Notes: a model not told the origin generated them from the letters alone. DNA of 64,000 nucleotides from Mycolicibacterium porcinum (GCA_002086835.1 MVIG01000019.1:1-64000), one strand, 5' to 3'. Positions 37,713 to 47,059 are shown, numbered from the stretch's first letter. Translations and numbers: made by a program.

Positions 37713-38556
37713 CCAGCCGCCGACGCCACCCGAGTCCCGACACGACCAGCGTCAGCAGGGCGAGCACCCACGGCCAGGCCCCGTGCCGGTGTACCCACCC
37801 GGCGAGCGTGCCCTGCACACGCCCGGCGGCCGCGATCACCGGGTCACTGGGATTTCCTGCGGCGCCGAATAATTGGATCTCGTACCAGCCGTAGTAGGCG
37901 ACGTACGCACCGACGGCGATCAGCAGGGCGCCGCTGATCCGGCTGATGTAGGGGACGATGCGCCGCAATCGGTCGACGACCACCGTGCCCGCCAGCGCCG
38001 CGGCGATGGCGAGCACTCCGACGACGAGCGCGAAACCCGTGGCGTACGCGGCGAACACCGAAACGCGATGCAGTGCCGTATTCGATTCCAGGGTTGCGCC
38101 GGTGACTGCCAGGAACGGTCCCACTGTGCACGAGAGCGACGCCAGCGCATACCCGACGCCGTAGCCGGCCATCGAGCCGAGCCGTGCGGTCGGCGCCCAG
38201 CCGGTATGCCCCGCGACGGCATCCGGAAGCAGCAACCCGAGCCGGCGTCCGGCCAGCAGCCAGCAACCGAGAACGACCAGGACCACCCCGATCAGCAGGG
38301 TCACGTATGGGAGGTAGCGCTGGACTGCGCTCGCGGCCGCCACCGTCAGCAGCCCGAACGCGCCGAACACCGCGACGAATCCGGCGGTCATCACCACGGT
38401 GGCGACCAGCGCCCGGCCCAGCGCCTGCACCGGCCCGCGCGGCGAGGTGCCCCGCACCACCAGCGCGAGGTACCCCGGCAACAAGGCGAACCCGCAGGGG
38501 TTGAGTGCCGCGACGAGTCCGGCGCCGAACGCCAACCCCACCAGGTTGTCTGGCAC
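37654..38556 (-). CDS. CcdA/DsbD-type thiol-disulfide membrane transporter
   Basis: This 300-residue membrane protein has the two conserved cysteines of CcdA/DsbD-beta proteins, NPCGF (Cys21) and SLSCTVGP (Cys about 143), and six or more hydrophobic helices. It carries electrons across the membrane to periplasmic thioredoxin-like proteins. It lies 9 bp after the MPT53-like gene, the order seen in M. tuberculosis Rv2878c-Rv2877c, so the two probably form an electron-transfer pair. Confidence 0.9.
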   Translation of the reverse strand: MPDNLVGLAFGAGLVAALNPCGFALLPGYLALVVRGTSPRGPVQALGRALVATVVMTAGFVAVFGAFGLLTVAAASAVQRYLPYVTLLIGVVLVVLGCWLLAGRRLGLLLPDAVAGHTGWAPTARLGSMAGYGVGYALASLSCTVGPFLAVTGATLESNTALHRVSVFAAYATGFALVVGVLAIAAALAGTVVVDRLRRIVPYISRISGALLIAVGAYVAYYGWYEIQLFGAAGNPSDPVIAAAGRVQGTLAGWVHRHGAWPWVLALLTLVVSGLGWRRRLVRFAARTRHAHPATADDGP

Positions 38557-38565
38557 GCCGGCTGA

Positions 38566-39045
38566 CTAGCTCTTCAGAGCCGCAACCCGATCGGCGAGCT
38601 CCTGCTGCGGCATCGCCGACGTCGGGTTGTTGACGAACGTGGACGACCCGTCAGCACGGTAGAAGACGTAGGCGGGCTGCCACGGCACGTTGTAACGGGC
38701 CCAGATCGACCCGTCGGCGTCATTGAGGTTGGGGAAGTTGAGGTGGTACTTGTCGACGAAGCCCTGCATGGCCCCGACATCGGAGTGCGCTGCTACACCG
38801 ACGAAGCTGACCTGCGGGTTGGCCGCGGCCACCTGACTCACCGACGGTGCTTCGGCGTTGCAGAACGGGCACCACGGCGTCCAGAACCACAGCACCGCGG
38901 GCCGGCCGGCCAGGCTCGACCCGTTGAAGGCGGCCCCGGACAAGGTGGTGCCGGTGAATTGCAACCGATCGTCAGCGGCCGCTGTCGGCGCCGTGACCAG
39001 TGCGAATACGATCGCGAGCGCACAGAACAGGCCTCGCATCCTCAT
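38566..39045 (-). CDS. mpt53: MPT53/DsbE-like secreted thioredoxin-fold protein
   Basis: The 159-residue protein has a signal peptide (about 1-24, cleaved near AAADD) and the active-site WCPFC (Cys59, Cys62). MPT53 is a secreted disulfide oxidoreductase that oxidises exported proteins; the homologue should do the same and exchange electrons with the CcdA-like protein encoded next to it. No other genes of cytochrome c maturation are nearby, which favours a dedicated pair. Confidence 0.92.
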   Translation of the reverse strand: MRMRGLFCALAIVFALVTAPTAAADDRLQFTGTTLSGAAFNGSSLAGRPAVLWFWTPWCPFCNAEAPSVSQVAAANPQVSFVGVAAHSDVGAMQGFVDKYHLNFPNLNDADGSIWARYNVPWQPAYVFYRADGSSTFVNNPTSAMPQQELADRVAALKS

Positions 39046-39124
39046 GACGATCTCCTTCGGTCAAGGCGCAGCACACGCGTGACCTGCGCATACCCCCTAA
39101 CACGGTGGTCGACACGCGGAAGTT

Positions 39125-39138
39125 CAAACGGCCGTTTG
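39125..39138. repeat. Perfect palindrome CAAACGGCCGTTTG
   Basis: A 14-bp perfect palindrome between the LLM oxidoreductase stop and the mpt53 upstream region, 80 bp from the mpt53 start. It may be a TetR-type operator or a fortuitous symmetric site. Confidence 0.35.
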
Positions 39139-39144
39139 CGCCCC

Positions 39145-40026
39145 TCAGTTCTGGCGCGGCAGCAGCTCGGCGGTGAACCGCTCCAGGAACACACGGCGGT
39201 CGGCCGGGCCTGCCGCCCTGATCACGAACTTGGTCAGACCGGCGGCCAGATACCCGTCGAGCTGACGGTGCAGGTCAGGCCAATCGGCGGCGATCAGTTC
39301 CTTCGGGTCGACGTCGGGCCTGCGGCGACGGACCGCGGCGAGCAGAGCGTCCGGGAGCGCGCCGTCCCCGACCGCGAGGCTGATGCCGTAATGGTCGGCC
39401 TCGATGGCGCGGCCCGCGGCAACCGCCTCGGCCTCGATGCGCCGCCGCGCCGCGCCCGCCTCGTCTGGGGTCAGGAAGCTGCCAAGCCACCCGTCGCCGT
39501 ATTTGCCGATGCGGCCAAGGGCCGCCGGCGCCGATCCACCCAACCAGATGTCGATCGGCGTCGCAGGCAGCGGCTGCACCTGTGCCGAGCGGACAGTGAA
39601 GTACTCACCCTCGAACGACACGTCAGCACCCTGCAACGCCGACCGCAGCAGCGCCAGCGATTCGTCGAAAACCGCGGCCCGGCGCCCGTCGGGAACGACG
39701 AAGATGTCCCGCTCCGCCGGAAGCGCCGAATGCAGGCCGAACACTGGCAGCACCCGCTTGGGTGCCAACGCCGCCAGTGAAGCCAGTTGCTTGGCCACCA
39801 GAACCGGATGGCGGCCCGGCAGGATCGCGACCGACGTCCCCACCTTGAGCCGCCTGGTGCGGGCCAGCGCATAGGCCATGCCGACGAACGGATCCACCGC
39901 CGGGGTGTAGACCAGCTCGGAGAACCACACCGAGTCGACACCGGAAGTCTCCAGGTGATCGACGATGTCGTCCAGCTCGTCCGGACTGGTTTCAGCGCCG
40001 AGCCCCACGCCGAACCGAACCTTCAT
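39145..40026 (-). CDS. LLM-class F420-dependent oxidoreductase
   Basis: The 293-residue luciferase-like protein (FGVGLGAETSPDELDDIVDHLETSGVDSVWFSEL) resembles the mycobacterial F420-linked MSMEG_3544-type subfamily. Such enzymes carry hydride from F420H2 to quinones or other substrates. The ATG at 40026 is used; the longer frame adds an unlikely Ser/Arg-rich N-terminus. F420 rather than FMN is inferred from the family, not shown by a motif. It is divergent from the 40113 gene. Confidence 0.85.
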   Translation of the reverse strand: MKVRFGVGLGAETSPDELDDIVDHLETSGVDSVWFSELVYTPAVDPFVGMAYALARTRRLKVGTSVAILPGRHPVLVAKQLASLAALAPKRVLPVFGLHSALPAERDIFVVPDGRRAAVFDESLALLRSALQGADVSFEGEYFTVRSAQVQPLPATPIDIWLGGSAPAALGRIGKYGDGWLGSFLTPDEAGAARRRIEAEAVAAGRAIEADHYGISLAVGDGALPDALLAAVRRRRPDVDPKELIAADWPDLHRQLDGYLAAGLTKFVIRAAGPADRRVFLERFTAELLPRQN

Positions 40027-40112
40027 CGGTGCATTCCCATGCCATCCATACTGGGCGTAACGCCTGGAAGACGCCTCTTGTGCCCGGTCGTCCGGCGGTA
40101 CAGAGTAAGACA

Positions 40113-40553
40113 ATGAGCGAACAATGGATTCAAGGGTGCTTGGTCCAGCGGATCACGTTTCGTGATGGCCTGGTGCTCAACCTCGACGACTACAACGAAC
40201 TGGTCATCTCGGTTCCGCTGGAACTGACGCTGCCCGCGACGGGCACCGACGACTCCGAAGTGGTGTCGCTGGACCCCCGGTCACTGCGCAATGAGGTCCG
40301 GCCGCTGTTCGACTTCGCCGGCCAGCGCTGCACGCACGCTGACTGGGAGAAAGACGGCAGCCTCCACCTGGGCTTCTCCGACGGGCACCGAATCGACGTC
40401 CGGCCCGACGAAGCTCACACCTCGTGGGAGCTGTACGGGAAATACCACGGCTACGCCGCCTGCCTGCCACACGGGCGGGTCCGCGTCGTCCGCCACGATC
40501 AGGATGACTCCGATCAGGACGGCGACGACGGCCCCACCTGTGAGAGCGGCTGA
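40113..40553 (+). CDS. DUF6188-like conserved hypothetical protein
   Basis: The 146-residue protein has two-sheet-like segments (QGCLVQRITFRDGLVLNLDDYNELVIS and SLHLGFSDGHRIDVRPDEAHTSWELYG) typical of a family I recall as DUF6188, found in mycobacteria and other actinobacteria. The tail (DQDDSDQDGDDGP) is acidic and disordered. No catalytic motif is visible. It diverges from the LLM gene with an 86-bp gap. Confidence 0.7.
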   Translation: MSEQWIQGCLVQRITFRDGLVLNLDDYNELVISVPLELTLPATGTDDSEVVSLDPRSLRNEVRPLFDFAGQRCTHADWEKDGSLHLGFSDGHRIDVRPDEAHTSWELYGKYHGYAACLPHGRVRVVRHDQDDSDQDGDDGPTCESG

Positions 40554-40559
40554 GCGGCG

Positions 40560-41027
40560 TCAGCCGACGCCGACCCCGATGATCGGGATCCAGACGCCGA
40601 AGAGCCACACGCCCCACTGCCGGAACCCGTTGTCCCACACGGGGTTCAAGTTGTAGCCCCAGTAGTTGATGGTCGGCGGCAGCGGTCCGCCGCGCCACTG
40701 GAACGGTGGCGGCGGGCCCCAGCCCCACGGCGGCGGTCCCTGGCGGTCATCCCACCAGTCGTGCCGGTTGTTCGCCCACCACGGACCCTTGTCGTCCCAG
40801 TGCCCGCGGTTGTCGAAGTCAGGGCCGCGACCACGGCTGTCGAAATCGCGATCATGGCCGGGCGGCCCGCCGTTGCAGAACGGGAAGCAGTCGTCGTTGC
40901 CGTGCCCCGGCTTGAGCGGTGCGGGCACCGCGGGCGATGCCGACGCCACCGGAACCCCCATGCCCGTGACGCCCATTCCGAACGCACCGACCGTCAACGC
41001 GGCCGCCACGAACTTGGACAGTTTCAT
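40560..41027 (-). CDS. Secreted tryptophan/proline/glycine-rich protein
   Basis: The 155-residue protein has a signal peptide (about 1-30, KLSKFVAAALTVGAFG... ASASP) after AGGAGG spaced 7 nt from the ATG. The mature part is unusual: DCFPFC, a charged DR/HDRDF repeat zone, then WGWGPPPPFQW and multiple single tryptophans (NYWGY, PVWDNG, QWGVWLFGVW), ending in glycine/valine. The composition suggests an envelope protein or small matrix component. I do not recognise a family. It is convergent with the 40113 gene. Confidence 0.72.
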   Translation of the reverse strand: MKLSKFVAAALTVGAFGMGVTGMGVPVASASPAVPAPLKPGHGNDDCFPFCNGGPPGHDRDFDSRGRGPDFDNRGHWDDKGPWWANNRHDWWDDRQGPPPWGWGPPPPFQWRGGPLPPTINYWGYNLNPVWDNGFRQWGVWLFGVWIPIIGVGVG

Positions 41028-41193
41028 ACCTGGACCTCCTAAGAGTCGTGACCCCGGCGCTGGCCATCCCCCAATGGCCCGGCGCCGCAACGCCTTGCAA
41101 CTCGGCCCTGATGCGAGCGGCGAAACGTGCACCCCAGTGGGGTATCGCCGAGACGGATCCGAGCGTTACCCGTCGGCCCGGCAGCTGCCGACC

Positions 41194-41199
41194 TACCCT
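41194..41199 (+). promoter_or_regulatory. -10 hexamer TACCCT for leaderless cyp124
   Basis: TACCCT ends 6 nt before the GTG at 41206, predicting that transcription starts at the start codon. No ribosome site is present. Confidence 0.5.
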
Positions 41200-41205
41200 G
41201 GCGGG

Positions 41206-42504
41206 GTGGGTATCGCACCGCGGGTCAATGGCGCACCTCCTCCCGACATCCCGCGCTCCGAGGTCGATCTCGGGTCGTGGCAGTTCTGGCGCGAGGACGA
41301 CGACATCCGTGACGCGGCGTTCGCCGCCCTGCGCCGCGAGGACCCGATCTCGTACCACCCGGCATGCGCCCTCGAAGGTTTTCCGGAGAGCCCCGGGCAC
41401 TGGGCGGTGACCAGGTACGACGACGTCTTCCAGGCGAGCCGTCACCCGGAGGTCTTCAGTTCCGCGTCCGGCATCACCATCGGTGACCAAACCCCGGAAT
41501 TGGCCGAGTATTTCGGTTCCATGATCGTGATGGACGATCCCCGTCACACGCGCCTGCGCAACATCGTGCGCAGCGCCTTCACGCCGCGGGTGGTGGCCTT
41601 GATCGAGGATTCCGTTCGAGCTCGGGCCCGGCGGCTGGTCGCCGACATGGTGGCAGGCAATCCCGACGGCAACGCCGAACTGGTCACCGAACTCGCCGGA
41701 CCCTTACCGCTGCAGGTCATCTGCGACATGATGGGCATCCCGGAGCCCGACCATCAGCAGATCTTCCACTGGACCAACGTGATCCTGGGGTTCGGCGATC
41801 CCGACCTGACCACCGACTTCGGCGAGTTCCTCCAGGTGGCGACGGACATCGGCGCATATGCCACCGCGTTGGCCGACCAGCGCCGCGCGGTGCCCACCGA
41901 GGACCTCACGACAAGCCTGGTGCAGGCCGAGGTGGACGGCGAACGGCTGACGTCGGCCGAGGTGGCCTCCTTCTTCATCCTGCTCGTGGTGGCGGGAAAC
42001 GAGACCACCCGCAATGCGATCAGCCACGGCGTGCTCGCCCTCACCCGATTCCCCGAACAACGCAAGAAGTGGTGGTCCCGGTACGAGGAGCTGGCCCCCA
42101 CCGCGGTCGAGGAGATCGTGCGCTGGGCATCTCCGGTGAGCTACATGCGCCGCACGGTCACCCAGGACACCGTGCTCGGCGGGACCCCGCTGCCCTCCGG
42201 GGCCAAGGCGACGCTGTGGTACGGATCGGCGAACCGGGACGAGTCGAAGTTTGCCGATCCCTGGATGTTCGACGTCACCCGCCACCCCAACCCGCATCTC
42301 GGATTCGGTGGCGGCGGAGCGCATTTCTGTCTCGGAGCAAACCTGGCGCGCCGCGAGATCACGGTGGCGTTCGAGGAACTGCACCGCCAATTGCCCGACA
42401 TCGCCGTGACCGAGGAACCCGACCGGCTGCAGTCTCAGTTCATCCACGGCATCAAGCGCATGCCCGTGGCCTGGACCGCGCGCCGGCGGTCTACTTCACC
42501 GTGA
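41206..42504 (+). CDS. cyp124: CYP124-family omega-hydroxylase (cytochrome P450)
   Basis: The 432-residue P450 closely matches remembered M. tuberculosis CYP124A1: RVNGAPPPDIP at the start, ITIGDQTPELAEYFGSMIVMDDPRHTRLR, AGNETTRNAISHGVLAL (263 on), E302-E303-I-V-R305 and heme Cys375 in GGGAHFCLGANLARRE. CYP124 oxidises methyl-branched lipids and can act on cholestenone side chains. The GTG at 41206 is supported by homology and by the -10 before it. It overlaps the convergent cupredoxin gene by 14 bp. Confidence 0.93.
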   Translation: MGIAPRVNGAPPPDIPRSEVDLGSWQFWREDDDIRDAAFAALRREDPISYHPACALEGFPESPGHWAVTRYDDVFQASRHPEVFSSASGITIGDQTPELAEYFGSMIVMDDPRHTRLRNIVRSAFTPRVVALIEDSVRARARRLVADMVAGNPDGNAELVTELAGPLPLQVICDMMGIPEPDHQQIFHWTNVILGFGDPDLTTDFGEFLQVATDIGAYATALADQRRAVPTEDLTTSLVQAEVDGERLTSAEVASFFILLVVAGNETTRNAISHGVLALTRFPEQRKKWWSRYEELAPTAVEEIVRWASPVSYMRRTVTQDTVLGGTPLPSGAKATLWYGSANRDESKFADPWMFDVTRHPNPHLGFGGGGAHFCLGANLARREITVAFEELHRQLPDIAVTEEPDRLQSQFIHGIKRMPVAWTARRRSTSP

Positions 42505-42877
42505 GGGTGCCCAGCATCGCCGGGTGGTAGAGGCAGTAGAAGGCGTACTCCCCCGGTTGCTGGGGCGCCGTCAGCGTCGCGCGCTCCTTGCCTTCCACGT
42601 GCACATCGAACAGTCCCTTGGTCCGCGACGTCACCGAATGCTCGACCTCGTCGGTGTTGATGATCGTGATCTCGGTCCCCGGCGCGACAGGCCCGACGGA
42701 CCCGAATCCGATCCCCTCGATCGTGATGACGGGCCCGGCCGGGACGGACGTATCTGGACTGGTGGTGGCCGTCTCGGAATGCTCGCCGTGACCGGCGGGC
42801 GAATTGGCTTGCCCGCAGGCAACACTCGCCCCCGCGAGCAAGAAAAACGACACCGCCAACGCTGCAAGTCGAATCAT
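42491..42877 (-). CDS. Cupredoxin-domain lipoprotein
   Basis: The 128-residue lipoprotein has a signal sequence and lipobox (GASVAC, Cys21), then a plastocyanin/azurin-like domain with a type-1 copper ligand set: His80 (VEHSVT), Cys115, His118 and Met121 (YCLYHPAM). It should be anchored outside the membrane and carry or bind copper. Its partner is unknown. An ATG slightly upstream (42913) would give an unlikely longer N-terminus. Confidence 0.85.
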   Translation of the reverse strand: MIRLAALAVSFFLLAGASVACGQANSPAGHGEHSETATTSPDTSVPAGPVITIEGIGFGSVGPVAPGTEITIINTDEVEHSVTSRTKGLFDVHVEGKERATLTAPQQPGEYAFYCLYHPAMLGTLTVK

Positions 42878-42962
42878 CCCGGGCCCCCTGGGGTTTGTCC
42901 TGGCCGCAGACAATTATCGGCCCCGCCGCCCGGTGATGTGCCGATTCTGCCGATCCGGCGCC

Positions 42963-44189
42963 TCAGAAGTATCCGTTGGCAGGCGGCCAGACCCCGTTGA
43001 CCGCGAAGTCTCCCGCCGCATATGCCTTGTAGGCCAGCGGGTTATGACTGGCCACCGTGCGGGCATTACGCCAGTGCCGATCCAGGTTGAGCGACCGCGC
43101 CGTGGCCGAAGCGCCGCCGGTGTCGAACAACCGCTGCGCCGCCGCCAGGGTCAGCCGCTCGGCCACCAGCTGCGCGCGGGCAACCGTGATCGCCAGGTCG
43201 GCGAGCGCCTGCCCGTCGTGCTGGCGGCCGCCGTCCACCAGAGCGTCGACCGCGTCGGCCGCCGTGAGCACCAGCGTGCCCGCGGCCTCCGCGTCGGCCG
43301 CGATGTCGCCCACCGCCTGCAGGACGAACGGGTCCGCTCCGGCGGTGTCGGCCAGCGAGTGCGCCGCGGGCCGGGCTTTGGTGCGCACATACCCCACGGC
43401 GTCGTCGAGCACGCCGTACGCGATACCTGCTGCCACCGCCGCCAGGTACAGCTGCAGGAATGTGGTGCTGTGGCCCAGGTGATTTCCGTCGGAAACCGTG
43501 GTGATCTCGTCGGGGTGCACCACGACATCGGTGAACCGGGTGCCGCCGCTGGCCGTCAACCGCTGGCCGAATCCGTCCCAGTCGTCGAAGAGTTCGACCC
43601 CGGCACGGTCTGTCGGCACGATCGCCTGCAGGTCGCGCGCCTCCGCGTCCACCGCCGACACCGCGATGACGTCGGCGAACAACGATCCGGTGGAATAGAA
43701 TTTGTAGCCGTTGAGCCTCAGCACGCCGTCGTCGCCGGCCAGGACGGTGGTGTCGGCACTCGAAGGTGAGCGGCCGGACCCGTCGGTGATCGCGTTGCCG
43801 AACACCAGCCCGTCGTTGATCCGGGCGAACCATCGCCCGCGTTCGTCCTCGGTGGCACGGTTGCTCAGCAGTCGTTCGGCATATCCGAAGTGGGCCCGGA
43901 GTGCCTGTGCGACATTGGAACTGGCGCGCGCGATCTCGATCACCGCACTGAGCACATCGCGCACACTGCCCCCGGGTCCGCCGTAGCGCGCGGGCACCCG
44001 CAAGCCGAGCAGCCCAGCTGCCCGAAGGCGACGTACCGCGTCGTACTGAAGCACGCGGTCCCGTTCGGCGGCCACGTCCCCGCGCCGGAGCTCGTCGACG
44101 ATCTCGGGCAGCCGGCCCAGCCGGTCGGCCACCGAACCGCCAAGCGGCCGTTGATGTTCGGTCGCGGAGCCGTTCACGGTCGCGGTCAT
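42963..44189 (-). CDS. SfnB/DszC-like flavin-dependent acyl-CoA dehydrogenase-fold monooxygenase
   Basis: The 408-residue protein has the acyl-CoA dehydrogenase fold (LGLRVPARYGGPGGS, FGNAITDGSGRSPSSADTTV, LNGYKFYSTGSLFADV) and C-terminal HNPLAYKAYAAGDF as in SfnB/DszC sulfur-acquisition enzymes that use FMNH2. It probably monooxygenates an organosulfur or amine compound rather than desaturating a CoA ester. It overlaps the glutamine-synthetase-like gene by 4 bp (ATGA), third in the permease operon. Confidence 0.87.
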   Translation of the reverse strand: MTATVNGSATEHQRPLGGSVADRLGRLPEIVDELRRGDVAAERDRVLQYDAVRRLRAAGLLGLRVPARYGGPGGSVRDVLSAVIEIARASSNVAQALRAHFGYAERLLSNRATEDERGRWFARINDGLVFGNAITDGSGRSPSSADTTVLAGDDGVLRLNGYKFYSTGSLFADVIAVSAVDAEARDLQAIVPTDRAGVELFDDWDGFGQRLTASGGTRFTDVVVHPDEITTVSDGNHLGHSTTFLQLYLAAVAAGIAYGVLDDAVGYVRTKARPAAHSLADTAGADPFVLQAVGDIAADAEAAGTLVLTAADAVDALVDGGRQHDGQALADLAITVARAQLVAERLTLAAAQRLFDTGGASATARSLNLDRHWRNARTVASHNPLAYKAYAAGDFAVNGVWPPANGYF

Positions 44190-45529
44190 GAGCCGGCCAG
44201 ATAACGTCGGCGTTCCCAGTCACTGACGTGGCGACCGTATTCGCGCCATTCGCTAAGTGCGATCGCGGCGAAATCCTGCACGGAATCGTGCCCGAGAATC
44301 TCGGCGACGGTGTCGTCCTGGGTGGCCAGCGCGATCGCTACGCCGAGAGACTCCGGCAGCGAAGTCCCCTTGGAATACAGGTTTCCGCCCTCGGCGGCCG
44401 GCGGTGTCCGCTGCGCCCGGATCCCGGCGACGACCGCGGCCAGCGCCGAGGCCACCAGCCAGTAGGGATTGGAATCCGACGCCCCACTGCGCAATTCGAT
44501 ACGGGTGGCAGAAGGGTCCGCCTCAACCAGGGATCGGACCGCCGCGCTGCGGTTGTCCCGGCTCCAGGTCACGGTGGCCGGAGCGAACGAATCCGGGACG
44601 AACCGCCGGTAGGCGTTGACCGAGTGCGCACCGAACAGCGTGATCGACGGCAGATGCTCCAGCAGCCCGGCGATCGACCACAGCGCGAGCGGATTCTCCG
44701 TGCCGCCCTGTGCCGCGAAAGCCGGCTCGCCGTCCTTCCACAGCGAGATGTGCAGATGCGCCGAGCTCCCCGAGTGTTCGGTGAACGGCTTGGGCATGAA
44801 GCTGGCGATCTTGCCGTACCGTCGCGCCACCTCTTTGGCCGCGTACTTGAGCCGGGCGGCATCGTCGGCCGCGTCGAGGGCATCGGTGTAGACCAGATTC
44901 GCCTCGACCTGCCCCGGGCCGTATTCGGTTTCAATCCCCTCCAGCCGGGTGAAGCCGGCCAGAGTCTGCTGCAGGTCGGTGAGCAGCGGGTCGAGGGCGT
45001 TGGCATTCTCCAGCGAGTAGGCATGGATGTCGGGCTGGAATGCCGACCCGTCGGGGTCGAGCAGATAGAACTCCAACTCGACCCCGACCTTGGCCGTGTA
45101 GCCCAGCTCGGCCACCTGTGCCAGTACCCGCCGGAGCACCGCGCGGGGATCCAGCTGCGAAGGGCTGCGGTCATGGGTGACGATGTCAGAGATCACGTGC
45201 CCGGTACCCGGTCGCCATGGCAGCGGCCGGAAGGTCGACAGATCGGGCACCGCGTACACGTCGGGATAACCGCCGTCCCAATTCGTCAGCCGCAGCCCGT
45301 CGATCACCGTGGCGTCGGTGTTCCATCCCAGAGATGCCTCGCAGAAGGCGAATCCGCTGCCGCGTGCCCGGTCGAGGAAACCGGCGGCCGGGATGCGCTT
45401 GCCTTGTGCGTGTCCGAAAGGGTCGCTCCAGGCGACTTCGATCTCGGTGATCGAGCCGTCTCCGATACCGTGCACCGCCGCGTCCTCGGCGGTCCGCGCC
45501 GTGGCGCTCACCATGCCGTTGATCGTCAC
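44186..45529 (-). CDS. Glutamine synthetase-like gamma-glutamyl ligase
   Basis: The 447-residue protein has GS-fold landmarks: KVGVELEFYLLD (metal Glu residues), GQVEANLVYTD, SGSSAHLHIS and RIELRSGASDSNPYWLVASA. It resembles PuuA/GlnA-type ligases that attach glutamate to amines more than the ammonia-assimilating GlnA1. Here it is the middle gene of a permease-ligase-monooxygenase operon with 4-bp overlaps on both sides, so it probably captures an imported amine or amino acid by gamma-glutamylation. The substrate is unknown. Confidence 0.88.
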   Translation of the reverse strand: MTINGMVSATARTAEDAAVHGIGDGSITEIEVAWSDPFGHAQGKRIPAAGFLDRARGSGFAFCEASLGWNTDATVIDGLRLTNWDGGYPDVYAVPDLSTFRPLPWRPGTGHVISDIVTHDRSPSQLDPRAVLRRVLAQVAELGYTAKVGVELEFYLLDPDGSAFQPDIHAYSLENANALDPLLTDLQQTLAGFTRLEGIETEYGPGQVEANLVYTDALDAADDAARLKYAAKEVARRYGKIASFMPKPFTEHSGSSAHLHISLWKDGEPAFAAQGGTENPLALWSIAGLLEHLPSITLFGAHSVNAYRRFVPDSFAPATVTWSRDNRSAAVRSLVEADPSATRIELRSGASDSNPYWLVASALAAVVAGIRAQRTPPAAEGGNLYSKGTSLPESLGVAIALATQDDTVAEILGHDSVQDFAAIALSEWREYGRHVSDWERRRYLAGS

Positions 45530-46950
45530 GAGGCGCTCCCCACCCGACGGCCCACCACCACGCCGGCCGCGAACGCGACGACCAGCACACCGACGATCAC
45601 CCAGGCCAGGACACTGGAGCCGCCGACCAGGTCACTGAGGTTGGTCAGGATCAGCACCAAAGCGCCGAGCAGACCCGCCAGGCCGAGCGCCGGGGCGATC
45701 CGCACCCGCCACACCGAGTGACCGTGCCGATCGCGAGCGAAGTAGACCAGCACGGCGACGCTGGTGGCGAGCATCAGGAGCACCACACCGACCGTCGTCG
45801 CCCCGGCGAACCAGGTGTAGAACTGGGCGGCCGGATCCAGCCCGAACACCACCGCCAGCAGCACGCTGACCGCCACGACCCCGGAGATCCACAGCGAGGC
45901 CTGATGCGGTGAGCCGTGGCGGTCGTGCGGCTGACTCAGCCGGGCGGGCAGTACGTCGCGCTGCGAAAGTGCGAACACGTACCGCGACGCCACATTGTGG
46001 AAGGCCAGGATGCAGGCGAACAGGCTGGTGAAGTAGAGCACCGTGATGATGTCGGCGCCCACCGCGCCGATGTACCGGTGCGCCGTGTCGCCGAGGAAGG
46101 TCGAGCCAGAGTCGGTGGCGCGCGCGACCGCCTGCTCATCGCCCCAACCCGAGATCAACGCCCAACTGGTGACGGCGTAGAACACCCCGATCAGGATCAG
46201 CGCCAGGTAGGTGGCCCGTGGAATCGTCCGCTCGGGAGTCCGGGCCTCGTCGCGGAAGATCGCGGTGGCCTCGAATCCGACATAGCTGATGATCGCGAAA
46301 AGCAGCCCGATGCCCAGTGACCCGGAGAAGATCGCACTCGGGCTGACGATGCCCGAGGACAGTCCGTGCTCGCCGCCGTTGGCCACGATCACCAGGTCGA
46401 GCACCAGCACGATCGCGATCTCCGCGCTCAGCAGCACGCCAAGGACGCGGCTGGACAGCTCGATGTTGCGGTAGCCGAGGTAGGTGGTGACCGCGAAGGC
46501 CGCCGCGGCGAACACCCACCAGGGCAACGCCGGCCCGCCCGCCAGCTCGACGACACTCGCCCCGGCCGGGCCGAGAAGGCCGTACACCCCGGCTTCCAGC
46601 GCGACGTAGCTCACCAGTGCCACGAACGCGATTCCGATGCCGATGGGCAGACCGAGCGACTGACGAACATAGGAGAAGAAGGCGCCCGCCTCGTCGACAT
46701 AGGGCGTCATCGCGGTGAAGCCGACCGCGAACAGCAGCAGCACCACCGTGGAGGCGATGAATGTGGCGGGGAATCCGGCGCCGTTGCCCGACGCGATACC
46801 CAACGGCACCACACCACCGATCACACCCAGCGGTGCGGCCGCGGCCACCACCATGAAAACGATCGAGGCCACCCCGAGGTTGCCGCGCAGCTGCCGACCG
46901 GCCGGCGGCTGGTAGCCCAACGATTCTGGGGCTGTGGTGGTTTCGGACAT
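45526..46950 (-). CDS. APC-superfamily amino acid/amine permease
   Basis: The 474-residue transporter has about 12 hydrophobic helices and an APC-type start (GVASIVFMVVAAAAPLGVIGGVVPLGI). It imports an amino acid or amine and leads the operon with the glutamate-ligase-like and SfnB-like genes (4-bp ATGA overlaps). It diverges from nothing nearby: its upstream neighbour mgtA is on the same strand 109 bp away. Confidence 0.9.
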   Translation of the reverse strand: MSETTTAPESLGYQPPAGRQLRGNLGVASIVFMVVAAAAPLGVIGGVVPLGIASGNGAGFPATFIASTVVLLLFAVGFTAMTPYVDEAGAFFSYVRQSLGLPIGIGIAFVALVSYVALEAGVYGLLGPAGASVVELAGGPALPWWVFAAAAFAVTTYLGYRNIELSSRVLGVLLSAEIAIVLVLDLVIVANGGEHGLSSGIVSPSAIFSGSLGIGLLFAIISYVGFEATAIFRDEARTPERTIPRATYLALILIGVFYAVTSWALISGWGDEQAVARATDSGSTFLGDTAHRYIGAVGADIITVLYFTSLFACILAFHNVASRYVFALSQRDVLPARLSQPHDRHGSPHQASLWISGVVAVSVLLAVVFGLDPAAQFYTWFAGATTVGVVLLMLATSVAVLVYFARDRHGHSVWRVRIAPALGLAGLLGALVLILTNLSDLVGGSSVLAWVIVGVLVVAFAAGVVVGRRVGSAS

Positions 46951-47059
46951 GCTCGACCGTCCTTCGGGCAGCGGGCGCGTAAATATGACCCGCGGAACAT
47001 AGGGCCGGCGGGTGCAGGCACACCAGGTCTGGCGTCAGCGTGCGCAAAAGTCGGTTCGG

